A stretch of DNA of 64,000 nucleotides from Sipunculus nudus (taxonomy: Eukaryota > Annelida > Sipuncula > Golfingiida > Sipunculidae): contig CM049311.1 of NCBI GenBank assembly GCA_026874595.1, positions 62,457,453 through 62,521,452 of the forward strand, written 5' to 3'. Both the position numbers and the translations under genes were made by a program. This document shows, one piece after another, positions 58,901 through 62,076 of this stretch (position 1 is its first letter; the number at the start of each line of letters is the position of its first letter). A model generated the notes under the pieces. The model worked only from the letters and a program-made list of their open reading frames with translations. It was not told the origin of the DNA and did not search any database.

Positions 58901-60170
58901 CTTTTAGGAAAGGTCATGACCCAAATTTAAATAAATACCTCATCTTATAATCCATATCTATGTATATGCACAATATGAAGTTATATATCAATTAGTTTTT
59001 TACTTTTAATGCTCACAGTACTTTCAAGTGGCAGTGATGGTGTTATTGAAAGGAGCCAAAATGAAAAGGACAAAGGTAGTGCCACCTATCTCCCAATGAA
59101 TTCAAAGCTATCCAAGATCATCAGTCAATTTGTTTTTGGGCCAATCCATGCATCCCTTATTGAGATATTGAAGATTAAGTGTGATTTTCATCAAATATGG
59201 AAATATTCAAGGTCAAAGCCACTCTCATAGTAAAGCTCATGGCCCCAATTTAAATATACCTCATTCCATAATCCACATAAATGTATATGCATAATATGAA
59301 AGAAATCTGTCAATTAGTTTTTACTTATAATGCTCAGCACAAAGTACTGTCAGGTGGCAAGGATGGGGATGTTAAAATGCGCCTGAACAAGAAAAGGATA
59401 ATAGGTGGCGCCACCAGTTTCTGGTACATGTCTACTACACGACAACACTATCCAAGTTCTTTGGTCAACTCAATTTTTGCAATCAAAGCAATATTTCTTG
59501 ATATATTCAAGAAAGTGTGTGATTCCCAAAAAAAATTGATGTATTCAAGGTCACTCTCCTAGTTAAGGGCATGATCCTTACCTTTTGCCCTCTTACCCAT
59601 AATATCCATATGTCATGAAACCATAGTATCTCCAAACTTTGTCTAGGGATACAATTACCATAATTTTTTTAATAACGACTCATTCTTGATTCTTGATAAT
59701 GGCAGGAACAACTAAATCCCATAATCTCTCTACCAGCAGGCAATGTGCATGAAAGTGACCAGATGCAGAGATGGCAAGCAAATCACTGATCATTATCACT
59801 AACAACTGCAAATTTGTGATTCTGCCAGATACAATTTAAAAACCTACAACTTGGCTCGATAGGCCTACAAACTCTGACTTCACTGCGTAAGACACTAACA
59901 TTTCATGTGAAACATTCATATCATAAATGTATGAAAAAATACTTAGACTTCTTTACTGATCATTTCTTATATAATACAATCCTGAAACTTTCAGAGTTCA
60001 TATTTAAAAAAAAACTAACATAAAATTTTTTTTTAAATATTCTAAATAAACAAACAGCTTTTCTGTTTAAGATAAATTAATAAAAATATGAATTGTACCT
60101 TTCCAACATCTCGGTCTGGATGATACTGTCCATCCCATGTTCCAAACCCTCGAGCCAGTTGTGTGAACAT
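8340..60170 (-). CDS. KIAA2012-like gene (span of 11 exons, 3' incomplete)
   Basis: Eleven minus-strand exons (60099-60170, 57848-58153, 32335-32489, 16308-16463, 16015-16136, 14854-15456, 12947-13087, 12053-12152, 9857-9948, 9257-9514, 8340-8435) join to 2101 nt, 700 codons plus one base, with every GT-AG junction in matching phase and no stop. The N-terminus (MFTQLARG) and the block LPKTYITRKGALLLFS around residues 72-87 resemble vertebrate KIAA2012, a protein without an assigned biochemical function. Residues from about 180 on are low-complexity, rich in S, T, Q and R, with an acidic patch (FEDDVDDQDVD). The C-terminal part, which I recall as long and charged in vertebrates, is not in the chain, so the gene probably runs on past exon 11. 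Introns 2 and 3 are 25.4 and 15.9 kb and hold most of the repeats. Confidence 0.75.
8436..9256 (-). other. Intron 10
   Basis: AT-rich single-copy sequence between exons 10 and 11; no repeat family or other exon recognised. Confidence 0.6.
9257..9514 (-). CDS. KIAA2012-like exon 10
   Basis: Acceptor CTTTTAG above 9514 and donor GTACCT below 9257 frame 258 nt, entering and leaving in phase 1. The encoded stretch is rich in G, S, D and Q, contains NEGQGDSVIIDSDLSSK and VSSRKSRHST, and shows no fold or domain I recognise. GC and codon use differ sharply from the flanking introns. Confidence 0.75.
9857..9948 (-). CDS. KIAA2012-like exon 9
   Basis: Acceptor TTTGACAG above 9948, donor GTGAGC below 9857; 92 nt entering in phase 2 (completing Arg) and leaving in phase 1. 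Encodes an acidic, Pro/Gln-containing segment with SASVDDLDEIDREPKGYDTS. The frame stays open past the donor to an in-frame TAA, so an alternative end within intron 9 is possible but less likely. Confidence 0.7.
10900..12050. repeat. Degenerate short repeats in intron 8
   Basis: Two decayed types. Around 10900-11100 and 11890-12040, units resemble GACTAATATGATGGTCAA. Around 11100-11190 and 11720-11870, units resemble GGACTTGGACT. The second pattern recurs at low fidelity in many animal genomes. The rest of intron 8 (9949-10900) shows nothing recognisable. Confidence 0.55.
12053..12152 (-). CDS. KIAA2012-like exon 8
   Basis: Acceptor TGATCACAG above 12152, donor GTCAGT below 12053; 100 nt entering in phase 1 and leaving in phase 2. 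Encodes a Pro/Ala/Gly-rich linker (GEQLAPPETGGANAPPSSPS) that is GC-rich relative to its introns. No domain recognised. Confidence 0.7.
12153..12946 (-). other. Intron 7
   Basis: AT-rich, no repeat or exon recognised. Confidence 0.5.
12947..13087 (-). CDS. KIAA2012-like exon 7
   Basis: Acceptor ACCCGTAG above 13087, donor GTAAGA below 12947; 141 nt, phase 1 in and out. Encodes a basic Ser/Arg-rich stretch including SPVSRVYSEVVHDQEWRPAS and ending in KRRLSR, probably disordered. Confidence 0.75.
13260..14060. repeat. Degenerate CAGCTGA/CAGTTGA repeat in intron 6
   Basis: The motif ACAG(C/T)TGA recurs at roughly 40-70 bp intervals, often followed by GGGAAAATGTTC-like sequence near 13605 and 13665. 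It looks like an old decayed minisatellite. The rest of intron 6 (14060-14853) is AT-rich without recognisable content. Confidence 0.5.
14854..15456 (-). CDS. KIAA2012-like exon 6 (largest exon)
   Basis: Acceptor GATTTCAG above 15456, donor GTATAG below 14854; 603 nt, phase 1 in and out, about 201 residues. It starts acidic (EDTEDEGKSES), continues as a Ser/Arg segment (SRSISRKTSGRSSK), then a Val/Gln/Ser stretch (HVAVQTPVQSVSV), a MGMADWDRGDFAHV segment that is the most conserved-looking part, and ends with an acidic patch (GGIFEDDVDDQDVDPSLL). No enzymatic motif or membrane segment seen. Reading through the donor meets a stop within nine codons, which supports the splice. Confidence 0.8.
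15457..16014 (-). other. Intron 5
   Basis: AT-rich, nothing recognised apart from an A-rich stretch near 15675. Confidence 0.5.
16015..16136 (-). CDS. KIAA2012-like exon 5
   Basis: Acceptor CTTTGTAG above 16136, donor GTGTGTAA below 16015; 122 nt entering in phase 2 and leaving in phase 1. Encodes ASQRSFQVLSAERLTAHL and YLGRPTSSHLEIHK. The donor is not the strongest type but phases on both sides agree. Confidence 0.7.
16308..16463 (-). CDS. KIAA2012-like exon 4
   Basis: Acceptor CATTCCAG above 16463, donor GTAAAT below 16308; 156 nt, entering in phase 2 to complete a Ser codon left by exon 3 and leaving in phase 2. Encodes a basic Ser/Thr-rich stretch with RAGTARLQRAPTTGNLSDRS and LFTRPTSTASQNSSG. 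The intron on its 5' side is 15.9 kb and almost wholly repeats. Confidence 0.75.
16464..17117 (-). other. 3' part of intron 3, single-copy
   Basis: Between exon 4 and the tandem duplication. Several decayed CTAGA-containing stretches occur at 16580-16680; nothing else recognised. Confidence 0.5.
17455..19283 (+). mobile_element. F4 element, copy A
   Basis: Start ACTAGATGTGTCGG with a hairpin GTGTCG-GAA-CGACAC, then a second hairpin GCCCCGCCTGGGGC. The core is tandem units of about 180 bp with GGTCAAAAGTAGGTCAAC blocks. The 3' end is shortened to GTGGCGGGGGCATAAAA. An F7 element (17701-18649) is nested inside. An F2 element follows directly after its A-tail. Confidence 0.7.
17701..18649 (+). 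mobile_element. F7 element nested in F4, copy A
   Basis: Starts ACTAGAATATTAGC with a short hairpin CTGATAATCAG, contains two related units with palindrome-like cores (GGTGGTGCTACC near 18010 and GGTGGCGCCACC near 18317), a GACGGACAG tract (about 18560-18602), and ends TAGCCCATCAG...TGATGAGGGCTAAAAA, a hairpin. Units include AGGTCAAGGTCACCCATC blocks. Confidence 0.6.
19284..19985 (+). mobile_element. F2 element, copy A (short)
   Basis: Starts ACAAGTGACCCATGGGTCA (TGACCCATGGGTCA is a perfect palindrome), then GCTCAGCT. Ends after a GGACAGAC tract with GTCAGCTGAGCTAAAAA. Relative to the copy B counterpart (28246-30256) it has lost about 1 kb plus one further unit, all at tandem-unit boundaries. 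Confidence 0.8.
20084..25823 (+). mobile_element. F5 element, copy A: interrupted and truncated
   Basis: 5' part at 20084-20149: ACAAGAGACCCAGGGGTC then GTTCACTCTGTGAA. The element resumes at 24949 (TGTTTCAGAAAGATC) after the G insertion, with units of about 330 bp whose cores are GTAGCGCTACC, GGTGGTGCCACC (25421) and GGTGGCGCCACC (25750). It is cut off in the third unit at the duplication junction, so its 3' hairpin is absent here. Confidence 0.75.
20150..24948 (+). mobile_element. G-family element, complete 4.8-kb insertion
   Basis: Start ACAAGGGACCTATGGGTCAC and GCTCAGCTG; end GTCAGCTGAGCTAAAAA after a GGACGGACAG tract and the hairpin TAGCTCAG...CTGAGCTA. The second copy of the duplication has the uninterrupted site (GGTGATTAAAAAAAAATG at about 30410-30426), which fixes both ends. 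Inside, two paired blocks (21400-22660 and 23610-24830) each hold two modules with CGTGCCATGGTCAAAG-type sequence. The left third is AT-rich and holds nothing recognisable. No ORF suggests a helicase, transposase or RT, so it must move, if at all, by proteins supplied elsewhere. Confidence 0.8.
26585..28245 (+). mobile_element. F4 element, copy B
   Basis: Same structure as the copy at 17455 with a few substitutions; the first hairpin is damaged (GTGTCGGAATGACAGG), and it has one F4 unit fewer. An F7 element is nested at about 26831-27790. Confidence 0.7.
26831..27790 (+). mobile_element. F7 element nested in F4, copy B
   Basis: Near-identical to 17701-18649, with an altered and slightly longer GACGGACGCCAGAC tract near 27700. 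GGTGGCGCCACC is near 27446. Ends with the same GGGCTAAAAA hairpin. Confidence 0.6.
28246..30256 (+). mobile_element. F2 element, complete copy
   Basis: Starts ACAAGTGACCCATGGGTCA, ends GTCAGCTGAGCTAAAAA. Six tandem units are visible, with core palindromes GGTGGCTCCACC (28439), TAGTGCCACC, GGTGGCGTCACC, GATGGCGCCACC and GGTGGCGCCACC. Unit boundaries carry the GATATGGGTAACAGAGACC block. It also preserves the uninterrupted sequence at about 28412-28450 where another copy (33912) has an F6 insertion. Confidence 0.8.
30356..31763 (+). mobile_element. F5 element, complete copy
   Basis: 5' end ACAAGAGACCCAGGGGTC followed by GTTCACTCTGTGAA; 3' end a GGTGGACAGT-type tract then AGTTCACAGAGTGAACTAAAAA. 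The 5' TTCACTCTGTGAA is the reverse complement of the 3' TTCACAGAGTGAA. Four core units of about 335 bp lie between, with GGTGGTGCCACC at 30898 and 31236 and AGGTGGCGCCACC near 31577. No coding capacity. Confidence 0.8.
31764..32334 (-). other. 5' part of intron 3
   Basis: AT-rich single-copy sequence between the F5 element and exon 3; nothing recognised. Confidence 0.5.
32335..32489 (-). CDS. KIAA2012-like exon 3
   Basis: Acceptor GGTATTACAG directly above 32489, donor GTAAGG below 32335; 155 nt, entering in phase 0 after exon 2 and leaving in phase 2. Encodes DEASISDQDPAVFLKFLHNL and a following PGGDFSFYLDSVKSQT segment that looks helical and folded rather than low-complexity. Its first 37 nt and its acceptor are repeated tandemly upstream (minisatellite to 33509). 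Only this proximal acceptor keeps the reading frame. Confidence 0.8.
32453..33509 (-). repeat. 61-bp minisatellite derived from exon 3 and its acceptor
   Basis: Seventeen units including the true exon edge, with the CTCACAG mark at 32481, 32542, 32603, 32664 and so on to 33459; period 61 bp, once 63 bp. Read on the minus strand each unit is the first 37 nt of exon 3 plus 24 nt of intron ending in GGTATTACAG, so almost every unit repeats a usable 3' splice site. The units nearest the exon are almost identical; those above about 33180 carry more changes. Confidence 0.9.
33521..33587 (-). pseudogene. Decayed second copy of exon 3
   Basis: The 67 bases align without gaps to 32410-32476 of exon 3 with 10 mismatches (about 85%). 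The exon frame is still open and reads EASLSDQDLAVFLKFFHSL against EASISDQDPAVFLKFLHNL. The first codons and the acceptor are gone on one side, and the sequence diverges after DQE on the other with no donor, so it is probably a relic. It lies at the far edge of the minisatellite. Confidence 0.7.
33588..33911. other. AT-rich intronic sequence
   Basis: No gene or repeat recognised. Confidence 0.5.
33912..34093 (+). mobile_element. F2 element, left part (split by F6)
   Basis: ACAAGTGACCCATGGGTCA start followed by the GAAGAGATTCGTAAAAGG and GCGTAAACTTTAAAA blocks seen at 19284 and 28246. The element resumes at 37854 with TACAGGTGGCTCCACC. Confidence 0.8.
34094..37853 (+). mobile_element. F6 element(s) inserted in F2
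   Basis: Start ACAAGGCCTACAGGCCT with GCGAACCTGTGC; end GCTCACAGGCTCGCTAAAAA, whose CACAGGCTCGC is complementary (one change) to the 5' GCGAACCTGTG. A second F6-type end lies at 36482 (CTCACAGGTTCACTAAAA), so this may be two elements in series. Core units carry GGTGGCACCAT (35580), GGTGGTGCCACC (36032) and GGTGGTGTCTCC (37385). Bounds are fixed by the empty site at 28412-28450. No coding region. Confidence 0.75.
34570..35130 (+). repeat. Tandem repeat inside F6 region
   Basis: Units contain TGGCTGCACTGAGTGAACTC, TTGACCTGTTGC and GCAGTCTGCCAAAGCTATAA; copies start near 34630, 34750 and 35020. About 120-bp spacing for the first pair, more decayed after that. Similar AGTGAACTCTTGACTTGGCT text recurs at 51575 in the other F6 copy. 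Confidence 0.6.
37854..38890 (+). mobile_element. F2 element, right part
   Basis: Continues from 34093: three units with cores GGTGGCTCCACC (37858), a damaged one near 38196, and GGTGGCGCCACC (38534). Ends in a GGACGGATGGACAGAC tract and a CTATAGCTCAG...CAGCTGAGCTAATAAAA hairpin. Confidence 0.75.
38891..41410. other. Intron 2, mostly single-copy
   Basis: AT-rich. A possible 43-nt minus-strand exon at about 39441-39483 was considered and rejected. Nothing else recognised. Confidence 0.45.
41411..43438 (+). mobile_element. F1 element, second complete copy
   Basis: Same start (ACTAGAATACGG, GTAGTCG/CGACTAC hairpin, GTATCCGCC) and same end (CGG-repeat tract, hairpin closing in GGCGGATAC) as 4484-5958. 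It has about two more tandem periods. The left units are more diverged, with GGTGGTGCCACC at 41562, while units at 42115-43130 closely match those of the 4484 copy. Confidence 0.75.
43439..46747. other. Intron 2, single-copy segment
   Basis: No repeat family or exon recognised. GC and CpG rise at 45480-45720, where two inverted TGTTTACC motifs and two CACGTG motifs lie close together. 43600-43900 is also GC-richer but has no splice-bounded frame. Confidence 0.45.
46748..47180 (+). mobile_element. Small element with ACAAGGGCACTGC start
   Basis: Starts ACAAGGGCACTGCAAAGC after an A-run, has two related internal units (GCAAGATGAAAGGTTT near 46903 and 47049), a GGACAGACGGACG tract at 47109, and a 3' hairpin TCGCAA...TTGCGA followed by GGAGATAATAAT. 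About 430 bp, no coding capacity. Same general plan as F1-F7. Confidence 0.55.
47181..48306. other. Intron 2, AT-rich with microsatellite
   Basis: Nothing recognised apart from the (TA)n tract. Confidence 0.45.
47615..47704. repeat. (TA)n microsatellite
   Basis: About 45 uninterrupted TA dinucleotides. Confidence 0.95.
48307..48476 (+). repeat. 170-bp repeat, left copy
   Basis: AATAACATGGACAG start, then alternating AAAAGTAATTG and CAATTACTTTT blocks that can fold on each other. Repeated at 52344. F6 inserted at its right edge. Confidence 0.8.
48649..51372 (+). mobile_element. F1 element, third copy, 3' truncated
   Basis: Start ACCAGAATATGGGTAG with an eroded hairpin, then units of 277-280 bp with alternating palindromes (for example 49076, 49225, 49354). 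Ends in the CAGAGGTCAACC block without the CGG tract and hairpin, so the 3' end is lost. Units near 49781 and 50612 share the same private changes (CAAGTGGCGCCTCC), a three-unit higher-order repeat. Confidence 0.7.
51466..51515. repeat. 21-bp repeat of a 16-bp palindrome
   Basis: GTCTAGACGTCTAGAC occurs at 51466-51481 and 51487-51502, and half of it at 51508-51515, then a C-run. Each full copy is a perfect palindrome with two TCTAGA sites. Confidence 0.9.
52344..52580 (+). repeat. 170-bp repeat, right copy, with extra AAGTAATTG units
   Basis: Matches 48307-48476 and continues through CTTGAAAAAGTAATTG, which is the empty version of the F6 insertion site, and then further AAAAGTAATTGTAA units. 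Confidence 0.8.
52581..53367. other. Intron 2, AT-rich with (TA)n
   Basis: Contains a pure (TA)n tract at about 52930-52992; otherwise nothing recognised. Confidence 0.5.
53376..53897. mobile_element. hAT-type non-autonomous element
   Basis: 522 bp bounded by TAGTGGTGGG at the left and CCCATCACTA at the right, inverted repeats of each other with one change over 10 bp. The 8 bases GTTCCATG occur directly outside both ends (53368-53375 and 53898-53905). An 8-bp target duplication with TAGNG-type termini is the hAT superfamily signature. There is no transposase frame. Subterminal sequence is rich in ATCGAT/GATCG motifs, as if in several inverted copies. Confidence 0.85.
54100..55626 (+). mobile_element. 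F4 element, complete and without F7
   Basis: ACTAGATGTGTCGG start with the hairpin GTGTCG-GAA-CGACAC, then eight or so units of about 160-180 bp with GGTCAAAAGTAGGTCAAC. 3' end: ATGCCCC-GGCCAC...GTGGC-GGGGCATAAAAA hairpin. The 5' TGCCCC and 3' GGGGCA are complementary. No GGTGGCGCCACC core, unlike the other families. Confidence 0.75.
55627..57847. other. Intron 2, single-copy, near exon 2
   Basis: AT-rich, no repeat family or exon recognised. Confidence 0.5.
57848..58153 (-). CDS. KIAA2012-like exon 2 (conserved core)
   Basis: Acceptor TATTTTAAG above 58153 and donor GTAAGT below 57848 frame 306 nt, 102 codons, phase 0 on both sides. It encodes MELPYLTQDGHRHGITVRP, a Ser/Pro linker, then LVLPKTYITRKGALLLFSAP, then a Lys/Gln/Leu-rich helix and ERFTKSVLSFGEE. 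The LPKT..TRKGAL.L.S block is the part I recognise from vertebrate KIAA2012, where a LPKTFSTRKGALILYS-like sequence follows a similar start. The role of this block is unknown to me. Confidence 0.85.
58154..60098 (-). other. Intron 1, with decayed palindrome-unit repeats
   Basis: 58740-59600 holds two related units, each with AAGGTCAAG blocks and a palindrome core: GGTAGTGCCACC near 59075 and GGTGGCGCCACC near 59404, about 330 bp apart. This is an old member of the palindrome-bearing repeats with no recognisable ends. The rest of the intron shows nothing recognisable. Confidence 0.5.
60099..60170 (-). CDS. KIAA2012-like exon 1 (start codon)
   Basis: The ATG at 60170-60168 opens 24 codons, MFTQLARGFGTWDGQYHPDR and DVGK, to a GTACAA donor in phase 0. 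TGA and TAA codons stand in frame five and four codons upstream, so this is the first possible Met. The MFT-x-LxRG start also resembles vertebrate KIAA2012. Any untranslated exon further upstream is not seen. Confidence 0.8.
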
Positions 60171-61540
60171 TTTGGATATTTTTTATCAGTTTCTTTGTGA
60201 TATCAGAAGATTATTTTGATTTTCTTGTGAAAATCTCCAGTTTTATTTATCCAAAGTGCATATATTTCTTCTGATTCCATTTCTGTTTGTTGTCGTTCAT
60301 TTAAGATCAATGCATCTTTTCTATATCAACTTTACCTTTCAAAGATGGAACAAATACCTGACATTAGCAAAAGTAAATGATATTTTTAAAATAAAAATTA
60401 AGATACTTAATTTAAAATATTTTTTTTACAATTTTTGGTAATTTATACTTTTCACAGGTGATTCAGTAATTTGAACGTAAATTGTGTGACAATTGTTAGA
60501 GATTGTACAACGTTACTCATACTTAAGTTTCCGCAATATAGCACTGCACTGGTCACTGCGTTAATAATGATCTTAATCGTTATATTAGTTAAATTTTTAG
60601 CGATTCTTCTCTCTCCCTGCAGTCACTGTGGAAAGTGTAAGTATCGCTTTTATAACCAGAGTCAAGATACAGATATTTCCTTACGTACTTATTTTACGAC
60701 ATGACTGATACAAATATTACTGTTCACGAAACGAAATTCTTGTTTTGTCACCATTGTTCCTTTAATTAGGGTTATTTCCTCTGGCAATTATTCCACATCA
60801 CGGTACCCCTGCGATGATAAGTGACGGTTGTTTACACCTGGCAACGCTACTGTAGGCGGCCATATTATTTACAACCTGTTGTATTGGAGATAGAGTGCTA
60901 CCGGGTCGTGATATCGGAAGCGTCCATTTTTAGCGGGGGAGGATTATTTCTTTGACGTAAAGCCACTGAGAAAGCAAAGACGCTCAAACTTTAATTATAA
61001 TCATAACATCTTCTTTTATTTAAAGATATTATAACATCACAGATTTAAGGTTAGAATTTCTCATTCGGTAGCCACTAATGGATAGTTAACGAGAGATGAT
61101 AACCCTTCTCTAAATGGACCAGCCGTTTGACAGAAGTACCTGTCTTGGAAGAATACAATGATTGTATATTGAAAACGACAAAGTTTGACCCGAAAGGGGG
61201 GGGGGGGGGGTAAATCAGCAACGTGCACAACTAAGAGAGGGCTTACTCTTCCGTTGACATCCAAATTAACTCGGCTGAAGATATTATTGTTATAATATAT
61301 TATTCTTTTTAAAACAAAGTCAGAAAGTTTACATCGTGTACATTTACATGTATGTACATATATGCACATGTGGAAATGAAGTACATGTATATATAAATAT
61401 GTTGCAAAAGAGCTCGAGTATCGATCGAATATGTCAGGATAAAATGCATTTTTCTTTTAATCATGAGTTTCGTTACTGATATCAACCGACCTTGGTAAAA
61501 AAATACATAATTGTCGTATATTTTATTTGCATTATATACA
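60171..61540. promoter_or_regulatory. Probable promoter region of the KIAA2012-like gene
   Basis: CpG-richer block at about 60780-60960 upstream of exon 1 on the minus strand, with a GGCGGCCAT motif near 60857 and TTACACCTGGCAAC (60832-60845), one base from the RFX/X-box consensus. No TATA box assigned. A poly-G tract lies near 61195-61210. Confidence 0.4.
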
Positions 61541-61544
61541 TAAA

Positions 61545-61691
61545 TTATTATTATTATTAATTATTAGTATATTTATTTTTATTTTATTTTTTTTTAAATA
61601 ATGTTATTAGTATTAGTATTAGTATTAGTGTTCATAATAATAATGATAATAATAAAAAAAATAATAATAATAATAATTATTATTATTATTA

Positions 61692-61750
<59 letters not shown>

Positions 61751-61751
61751 T
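61545..61751. repeat. (ATT)n-type microsatellite
   Basis: Long ATT/TTA trinucleotide run with ATA/AAT stretches in its left half. It gives spurious poly-Ile frames on both strands. Confidence 0.95.
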
Positions 61752-61813
61752 GCATTTTTAAATCATTAAAAGAAAAAGAGAACAATTTTCCTACTTTTGA
61801 TACATGTATAATA

Positions 61814-61906
61814 TACGGAGCCCAGGAGACGACAGGGTCAAAATATTTATTTACCCATGAGCACGGATTGATTAATTTTTTACCATGTCGTGTCCTGGGT
61901 TCCGTA
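61814..61906. repeat. 24-bp inverted repeat, 45-bp loop
   Basis: 61814-61837 and 61883-61906 pair at 21 of 24 positions; arm core CCTGGG(C/T)TCCGTA. Lies between the ATT tract and the right-hand gene start. It could be a small foldback element or a structured upstream transcript. Confidence 0.75.
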
Positions 61907-62034
61907 CATAACTATACTTTTTCAAAGACAAATAAATTAAACCGTGAGCAGAAGCAGTTTTAATTGTCGTCGTAACATAAAATTCGTTTTCAGTAATTAA
62001 TTTGTGCTTTAGTTAGCGTTCCCGAAGCACGAGT

Positions 62035-62076
62035 CTTTTCCGGTTTGTGTGAACTGCCGAACGAACTGTCAAAATG
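62035..62076 (+). CDS. Putative first exon of a TOP-type (ribosomal protein-like) gene
   Basis: CTTTTCCGG at 62035 fits a 5'-terminal oligopyrimidine start. About 39 nt of short GC-richer leader follow, then ATG at 62074-62076 in a CAAAATG context, and directly a GTAAGA donor. A start codon that ends exon 1 is common among animal ribosomal protein genes. Only the ATG would be coding here. No second exon is recognised in the remaining 1.9 kb, so the product cannot be named and the call rests on this layout alone. Confidence 0.45.

Noticed and set aside
61594-61963. Poly-Ile and Val/Leu repeat ORFs on both strands
   Set aside because: Translations of the ATT microsatellite.
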